From positions 26,653 to 38,135 of the forward strand of contig DXLM01000025.1 of assembly GCA_019414725.1 (NCBI GenBank): DNA of 11,483 nucleotides, in the 5' to 3' direction. A program made the position numbers and the translations under genes. The notes under the pieces are model-generated. The model did not search any database, was not told where the DNA came from, and was given only the letters and a program-made list of their open reading frames with translations. This DNA comes from Bacteroides sp. GTDB lineage: Bacteria > Bacteroidota > Bacteroidia > Bacteroidales > Bacteroidaceae. Shown here piece after piece: positions 6,863 to 11,483 of the stretch. Every line of letters starts with the position of its first letter. Position 1 is the first letter of the stretch.

Positions 6863-8908
6863 ATGCAAAAAGGAAATATTGGGGTAACCACTGAGAACAT
6901 TTTCCCCATCATTAAAAAGTTCTTATACAGTGATCATGAAATATTCCTCCGTGAATTAGTTTCTAATGCAGTAGATGCCACACAGAAGCTGAAAACCCTT
7001 GCATCTAAAGGTGAATTCAAAGGAGAGATGGGAGATCTTACCATTAAAGTAAGCTTAGGAAAAGATACCATCACCATTTCCGACCGGGGTATCGGACTTA
7101 CAGCCGAAGAGATCGACAAATATATCAATCAGATAGCTTTTTCAGGTGCTAACGACTTCCTTGAAAAATATAAAGATGATGCCAATGCCATCATCGGACA
7201 CTTTGGTCTGGGATTCTATTCTGCCTTCATGGTAGCCAAAAAAGTGGAAATCATCACAAAATCCCACCAAGAAGGAGCACAAGCTGTGAAATGGACTTGC
7301 GACGGAAGCCCTGAGTTCACTATCGAAAACGTTGAAAAAGAAAGCCGCGGATCGGATATTATCCTTTATATAGATGATGACTGCAAGGAATTTTTGGAAG
7401 AAACACGTATTTCTTCATTGCTGACTAAATATTGCCGCTTCCTTCCTATCCCCATTGCATTCGGCAAAAAGAAAGAATGGAAAGATGGAAAGCAGGTTGA
7501 AACAAACGAAGACAACGTAATCAACGAAACCTATCCTTTATGGACACGCAAACCGGTAGAGCTGAAAGACGAAGATTATAAGAAATTCTATCGGGAGTTA
7601 TATCCTATGGCAGACGAACCTCTGTTCTGGATCCACCTGAATGTGGATTATCCGTTCAATCTGACAGGTATTCTGTACTTCCCGAAAGTGAAGAGCAACA
7701 TTGAATTACAAAAAAACAAAATCCAACTTTACTGCAACCAGGTCTATGTCACCGACTCGGTAGAAGGTATTGTTCCAGACTTCCTGACCCTGTTACACGG
7801 AGTGATTGACTCACCGGATATCCCGTTGAACGTATCCCGTTCTTACTTGCAGAGCGATTCCAACGTGAAGAAAATCTCCACTTATATTTCTAAGAAAGTA
7901 TCAGACCGCCTGCAAGCCATTTTTAAGAATGACCGCAAAGAATTCGAGGAGAAATGGGATGATTTGAAGATTTTCATCAACTACGGCATGTTGACTCAAG
8001 AAGATTTCTACGAAAAGGCTAATAAATTTGCTCTGCTGAAAGACACAGATGACAAATATTATACTTACGAAGAATACCAAAGCTTGATCAAAGATAACCA
8101 AACAGATAAGGACGGCAACTTGATTTATCTGTATGCTACCCATGCAGACGAACAATACAGCTACATTGATGCGGCCAAAAACAAAGGCTACAACGTATTG
8201 TTAATGGATGGTCAGCTGGATGTAGCCATGGTAAGTATGCTCGAGCAGAAATTTGAAAAGAGCCGCTTCACCCGTGTGGACAGTGATGTAATTGACCACC
8301 TGATTGCTAAAGAAGAGCGCAAAGATGCCAGTTTGGAAGTTGGCCAACGCGATATTCTATCTTCCGTATTCCGCAGTCAGTTACCACAGATGAAGAAAGT
8401 GGAATTCAATGTGGAAACACAATCTTTAGGCGAGACAGGAACTCCTATCATGATTACCCAAAGTGAATATATGCGCCGTATGAAAGAAATGGCCAATATC
8501 CAGGCAGGTATGAGTTTCTATGGAGAAATGCCGGATATGTTTAACTTGGTTCTGAATGTTGACCACAAACTGGTGAAACAAGTTTTGAATGATGCGGACA
8601 ACTCTTGCAAAGCTGCTCTTGAACCTATTGAAGCTGAAATGACCAGTCTGAATAAACGTCACGACGAACTTCACAAAGCACAGGAAGGTAAAAAAGCTGA
8701 TGAAATACCTCAAGCAGAAAAAGATGAATTAAGTGATGTTGAGAAAAAATTGGCCGATGAAAAGACCAAGAAAGAAGCTGTTTTAGGTGAATACGCAGGT
8801 GGTAACAAAGTAATCCGCCAATTGATTGACCTTGCTCTGTTACAAAACAACATGTTGAAAGGTGAAGCTTTGACAAACTTTGTAAAACGCAGTATCGAAC
8901 TGATTTAA
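6863..8908 (+). CDS. htpG: Bacterial Hsp90 chaperone HtpG
   Basis: HtpG is a cytoplasmic dimeric ATP-dependent chaperone that remodels client proteins, often with DnaK. The GHKL ATPase domain occupies about residues 1-215, with the N-box ELVSNAVDA including Glu31 and Asn35, DRGIGL (74-79) and the lid/glycine motif GHFGLGFYSAF (112-122). The middle domain carries Arg326 in NVSRSYLQSD, which contacts the ATP gamma-phosphate in this family. The C-terminal dimerisation domain follows. At 681 residues it is longer than E. coli HtpG (624). Part of the excess seems to be a Lys/Glu-rich, coiled-coil-like segment at about 592-646. The start matches the conserved N-terminus (GNIGVTTENIFP). The 134-bp gap from clpC contains a terminator, yet I could not find a convincing TAnnTTTG promoter after it. 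No sigma-32-like or CIRCE sequence is visible, so its heat regulation is not explained by the sequence. Confidence 0.97.
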   Translation: MQKGNIGVTTENIFPIIKKFLYSDHEIFLRELVSNAVDATQKLKTLASKGEFKGEMGDLTIKVSLGKDTITISDRGIGLTAEEIDKYINQIAFSGANDFLEKYKDDANAIIGHFGLGFYSAFMVAKKVEIITKSHQEGAQAVKWTCDGSPEFTIENVEKESRGSDIILYIDDDCKEFLEETRISSLLTKYCRFLPIPIAFGKKKEWKDGKQVETNEDNVINETYPLWTRKPVELKDEDYKKFYRELYPMADEPLFWIHLNVDYPFNLTGILYFPKVKSNIELQKNKIQLYCNQVYVTDSVEGIVPDFLTLLHGVIDSPDIPLNVSRSYLQSDSNVKKISTYISKKVSDRLQAIFKNDRKEFEEKWDDLKIFINYGMLTQEDFYEKANKFALLKDTDDKYYTYEEYQSLIKDNQTDKDGNLIYLYATHADEQYSYIDAAKNKGYNVLLMDGQLDVAMVSMLEQKFEKSRFTRVDSDVIDHLIAKEERKDASLEVGQRDILSSVFRSQLPQMKKVEFNVETQSLGETGTPIMITQSEYMRRMKEMANIQAGMSFYGEMPDMFNLVLNVDHKLVKQVLNDADNSCKAALEPIEAEMTSLNKRHDELHKAQEGKKADEIPQAEKDELSDVEKKLADEKTKKEAVLGEYAGGNKVIRQLIDLALLQNNMLKGEALTNFVKRSIELI

Positions 8909-8931
8909 CAAATCTATCACATTTTGCTATC

Positions 8932-8966
8932 AAAAGCGTCGGGAAGTTCATTTCCGGCGCTTTTTT
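8932..8966 (+). terminator. Rho-independent terminator after htpG
   Basis: Arms AAAAGCGTCGGGAA (8932-8945) and TTTCCGGCGCTTTT (8951-8964) form a 14-bp stem with two G-U pairs and a 5-nt loop, GTTCA. T residues run 8961-8966. The A-rich left arm could let it work weakly in both directions. It begins 23 nt after the htpG stop. Confidence 0.93.
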
Positions 8967-8980
8967 ATTCTAAAAAACGA

Positions 8981-9009
8981 TTGGAAACGAAGATTTCTTT
9001 CTATATTTG
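8981..9009 (+). promoter_or_regulatory. Promoter of the patatin-barrel gene
   Basis: TATATTTG (9002-9009) is a perfect TAnnTTTG match, with TTGG at 8981-8984 as the -33 element and a spacing of about 18 bp. It lies just after the htpG terminator. Transcription would start near 9015, about 22 nt before the ATG at 9038, which supports that start codon. Confidence 0.7.
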
Positions 9010-9037
9010 GAACGACACATACAAAGATTCGACATCC

Positions 9038-11347
9038 ATGAAACATTATCTATATATACTTTTTCTTCTCTTTTTACTACTTTCTCCCATCCATGCACAG
9101 AAAGTGGGACTGGTACTGAGCGGAGGAGGTGCCAAAGGCCTAACCCATATCGGCATTATCCGCGCATTAGAAGAAAACGGTATCCCCATAGATTATATTG
9201 CAGGCACATCCATGGGAGCCATTGTCGGTTCACTTTATGCCATGGGCTATTCTCCCGATGAAATGGAGGCTTTACTCAAATCCGATGACTTCAAACGCTG
9301 GTATTCAGGTAATGTGGAAGAGAAATACATCTATTATTTCAAGAAAAATCCTCCAACACCCGAATTTATCAACATCCGTATCTCCTTAAAAGACTCGCTG
9401 AAGAATGTCAAACCTCAGTTTTTGCCTACCAGCATTGTAGATCCCATTCAGATGAATATTGTATTTCTGCAATTATTCGGTCAGGCAACAGCTGCAAGCA
9501 AGGCCAATTTTGACAGCCTGTATATTCCCTTCCGCTGTATAGCTTCGGATGTGTACAACAAAAGACCACTGATATTGAAAAAAGGAGATCTGGGAGATGC
9601 CGTACGTGCCTCCATGAGTTTTCCTGCCATGTTCAAGCCTATCGAAATAGACTCGATACTGGCATACGACGGTGGCATTTACAATAATTTTCCAGTGAAT
9701 GTAATGCGTGATACCTTCCATCCAGATATCATTATAGGAAGTGCCGTATCCGCCAATCCGGGCAAACCCAAGGAAGGTGACATTATGGGGCAACTAGAAA
9801 ATATGATTATGCAAAAGACAGATTACTCTTTACCCGATTCCCTCGGCATCCTCATGACTTTTAAATATGATGATGTCAATTTAATGGACTTCCAGCGCTT
9901 TGACGAGTTGCATGACATTGGTTATAAACGTGCCATAGAAATGATGGACTCCATAAAAAGCCGAATTCATCGAAGAATCACCCCCGAACAAGTGAAAGTT
10001 AAACGACTGGCCTATAAGAGCAATTTACCGGATTTCCGTTTCAAAAGAGTTAATATAACCGGTGCCAATGAACAGCAAAAGCAATATATACAAAAAGAGT
10101 TTCATGAAAACGACTCCGATGTTTTCACTATGGAGGATGTCAAACGAGCATATTTCCGTTTGTTGTCCGATAATATTATATCCGAAATCATTCCTCATGC
10201 CGTTTATAATGAGAAAGACCAAACCTACGACTTGAATCTTCAGGTCAAAATGGAGGCCAATCTCTCCGTTCGTGTCGGTGGAAACGTGTCTTCCAGTGGC
10301 TCCAATCAAGTCTATTTTGGTGCTTCTTATCAAAACTTGAACTATTATTCAAAAGAATTTAATTTTGACGGACAGTTAGGCCGGGTCTACAATAATGTAC
10401 AACTTGCAGCACGAATCGATTTTCCAACCAAACTGCCTACATCTTATAAATTCATAGCCTCGATCTCTACCTTCGATTATTTCAAAGAAGCCAAATTCTT
10501 TTCCAACAAAGACAATCCGGCTTTCAACAAGAAAAGGGAAGAGTTTGTAAAATTGAAGGTGTCATTACCGTTTCTAAGCCGTAAAAAAGCTGAATTCGGT
10601 GTGGGTATAGCCCGTATGGAGGACAGGTACTTCCAAACCAATATCATCGACTTCAGCGAGACAAAACATGATGAAAGCACTTATTCTATCTTCGGAGGCT
10701 CTATCGTATTGGAAGGAAGTACCTTGAATGCCCGCCAATTTGCCACACAAGGAAGTCGTGAAAAAATGGCTGCACAAATTTTCACCGGCACAGAACATTT
10801 CAGATCCGGTGTATCCAAAGTGACTAAAGGCACACCGGAGCCTTATAAAAAAGTACAATCCTGGCTTCAAGTTTCATATCAGAACGAAACATACCATAAG
10901 GTAAGCCCTAAGTTTACTTTGGGAGCGTATCTGGAGGCATATTACTCATCCCGAAATTTCTCCAACAATTATACGGCTACATTAATGCAGGCAGGAGAAT
11001 TCACTCCGACAGCCCATAGCAAAGTAACCTATAATGAGGCTTTCCGTGCTAATCAATATGCCGGAGTCGGCACCATGCCCATCTACCAGTTAAGCGAGTC
11101 TTTTCAATTACGCGGAGAATTTTATGGATTTATACCCATCTTTCCTATCAAGAAAGATGAATATGGACAAGCATATTACGGGAAAGCTTTCACAAAATTC
11201 GAATATCTTGGAGAAATTTCATTAGTCTTTCAATTATCGTTCGGTTCTATCAGTGCCTATGTAAATCACTATAGCTCACCGTCTAACGATTGGAATGTAG
11301 GTTTAACACTAGGCTGGCAGCTGTTTAATTCCCGTTTCGTCGAATAA
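9038..11347 (+). CDS. Secreted patatin-like phospholipase with POTRA and outer-membrane beta-barrel
   Basis: This 769-residue protein is a predicted lipid acyl hydrolase attached to an outer-membrane barrel, similar in architecture to type Vd autotransporters such as PlpD and FplA. Residues 1-20 are a signal peptide with cleavage I-H-A|Q. The patatin domain (about 22-315) has oxyanion motif SGGGAKG (28-34), nucleophile Ser58 in GTSMG (56-60) and catalytic Asp211 in DGG (211-213), so the Ser-Asp dyad is intact. A POTRA-like segment (about 330-405) begins FKRVNITGANE. The remainder to 769 alternates polar and aromatic residues like a BamA/D15-type barrel. The C-terminus, LFNSRFVE, lacks a final aromatic residue. 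I chose the ATG at 9038 because the reading frame open from 8924 runs through the htpG terminator and promoter. Whether the lipase domain is released or stays periplasmic cannot be told. A phospholipase role is inferred from family. Confidence 0.92.
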   Translation: MKHYLYILFLLFLLLSPIHAQKVGLVLSGGGAKGLTHIGIIRALEENGIPIDYIAGTSMGAIVGSLYAMGYSPDEMEALLKSDDFKRWYSGNVEEKYIYYFKKNPPTPEFINIRISLKDSLKNVKPQFLPTSIVDPIQMNIVFLQLFGQATAASKANFDSLYIPFRCIASDVYNKRPLILKKGDLGDAVRASMSFPAMFKPIEIDSILAYDGGIYNNFPVNVMRDTFHPDIIIGSAVSANPGKPKEGDIMGQLENMIMQKTDYSLPDSLGILMTFKYDDVNLMDFQRFDELHDIGYKRAIEMMDSIKSRIHRRITPEQVKVKRLAYKSNLPDFRFKRVNITGANEQQKQYIQKEFHENDSDVFTMEDVKRAYFRLLSDNIISEIIPHAVYNEKDQTYDLNLQVKMEANLSVRVGGNVSSSGSNQVYFGASYQNLNYYSKEFNFDGQLGRVYNNVQLAARIDFPTKLPTSYKFIASISTFDYFKEAKFFSNKDNPAFNKKREEFVKLKVSLPFLSRKKAEFGVGIARMEDRYFQTNIIDFSETKHDESTYSIFGGSIVLEGSTLNARQFATQGSREKMAAQIFTGTEHFRSGVSKVTKGTPEPYKKVQSWLQVSYQNETYHKVSPKFTLGAYLEAYYSSRNFSNNYTATLMQAGEFTPTAHSKVTYNEAFRANQYAGVGTMPIYQLSESFQLRGEFYGFIPIFPIKKDEYGQAYYGKAFTKFEYLGEISLVFQLSFGSISAYVNHYSSPSNDWNVGLTLGWQLFNSRFVE

Positions 11348-11374
11348 TTTTTAGAAAAAAGTTTAGTAAAACGC

Positions 11375-11404
11375 TTGCATTTTCAAAAAAAGTCCGTATC
11401 TTTG
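11375..11404 (+). promoter_or_regulatory. tRNA-Arg promoter
   Basis: TTG at 11375-11377 and TATCTTTG at 11397-11404, separated by 19 bp, match the Bacteroides consensus closely. Transcription would start near 11411, about 25 nt before the mature tRNA 5' end. No clear terminator for the patatin gene is seen in the 27 bp before this promoter. Confidence 0.75.
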
Positions 11405-11435
11405 CACCCGTTAAAACGAAAGAACAATAAACAAT

Positions 11436-11483
11436 GGCCGCGTAGCTCAACTGAATAGAGTAGCTGACTACGGATCAGCCGGT
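11436..11483 (+). tRNA. tRNA-Arg (anticodon ACG), 3' end outside window
   Basis: The 5' acceptor strand GGCCGCG (11436-11442) is followed by T8 and A9. D-stem GCTC pairs with GAGT (11458-11461) through one G-U pair. Anticodon stem GCTGA/TCAGC flanks the 7-nt loop CTACGGA. The anticodon at 11470-11472 is ACG, normally read as ICG for CGN arginine codons. The variable region begins before the window ends; the T-arm and 3' acceptor strand are missing. The D-loop reads AACTGAATA, with GA where GG (G18G19) is usual. Confidence 0.93.

Noticed and set aside
8924..9037. 38-residue N-terminal extension of the patatin gene from a TTG at 8924
   Set aside because: It runs through the htpG terminator hairpin and the TATATTTG promoter, and the ATG at 9038 begins an excellent signal peptide.
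11348..11374. Possible terminator after the patatin gene
   Set aside because: There are A and T runs but no stem of useful length; the transcript may run into the tRNA gene or end by another mechanism.
1..11483. Novel defence, mobile or biosynthetic system
   Set aside because: All sizeable genes belong to known core families, with no transposase, integrase, toxin-antitoxin pair, array or terminal repeats seen.

Overview
The window looks like chromosomal core DNA from a member of the Bacteroidales, most likely Bacteroides or Phocaeicola. The DNA is AT-rich. Promoters fit the Bacteroides pattern (TTTG / 19-21 bp / TAnnTTTG). Most start codons lack a Shine-Dalgarno sequence, and exported proteins have signal peptides ending in A|Q. 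GyrA residue numbering also matches that published for B. fragilis. Genus is inferred from these signals and from protein character, not from a database search.

Layout. Positions 32-3847 hold a leftward pair: gyrA (DNA gyrase subunit A), followed 30 bp downstream by an exported TPR protein, probably co-transcribed. A 364-bp divergent intergenic region (3848-4211) holds candidate promoters in both directions and three perfect inverted repeats. Rightward from 4212 come clpC (AAA+ unfoldase), a Rho-independent terminator, htpG (bacterial Hsp90), a second strong terminator, a clear Bacteroides-type promoter, and a secreted patatin-like phospholipase fused to a POTRA/beta-barrel module. The window ends inside a tRNA-Arg(ACG) gene that has its own promoter.

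How the genes relate. clpC and htpG are both protein quality-control ATPases, but the terminator between them argues for mostly separate transcription. The patatin-barrel protein has its own promoter and acts at the cell envelope. gyrA is housekeeping. No mobile element, CRISPR array, defence locus or clearly novel multi-gene system is visible.

The most notable observation is a Phe at GyrA position 82, where Ser82Phe is a known fluoroquinolone-resistance substitution in B. fragilis. The clustered palindromes upstream of clpC are the best candidates for undescribed regulation.
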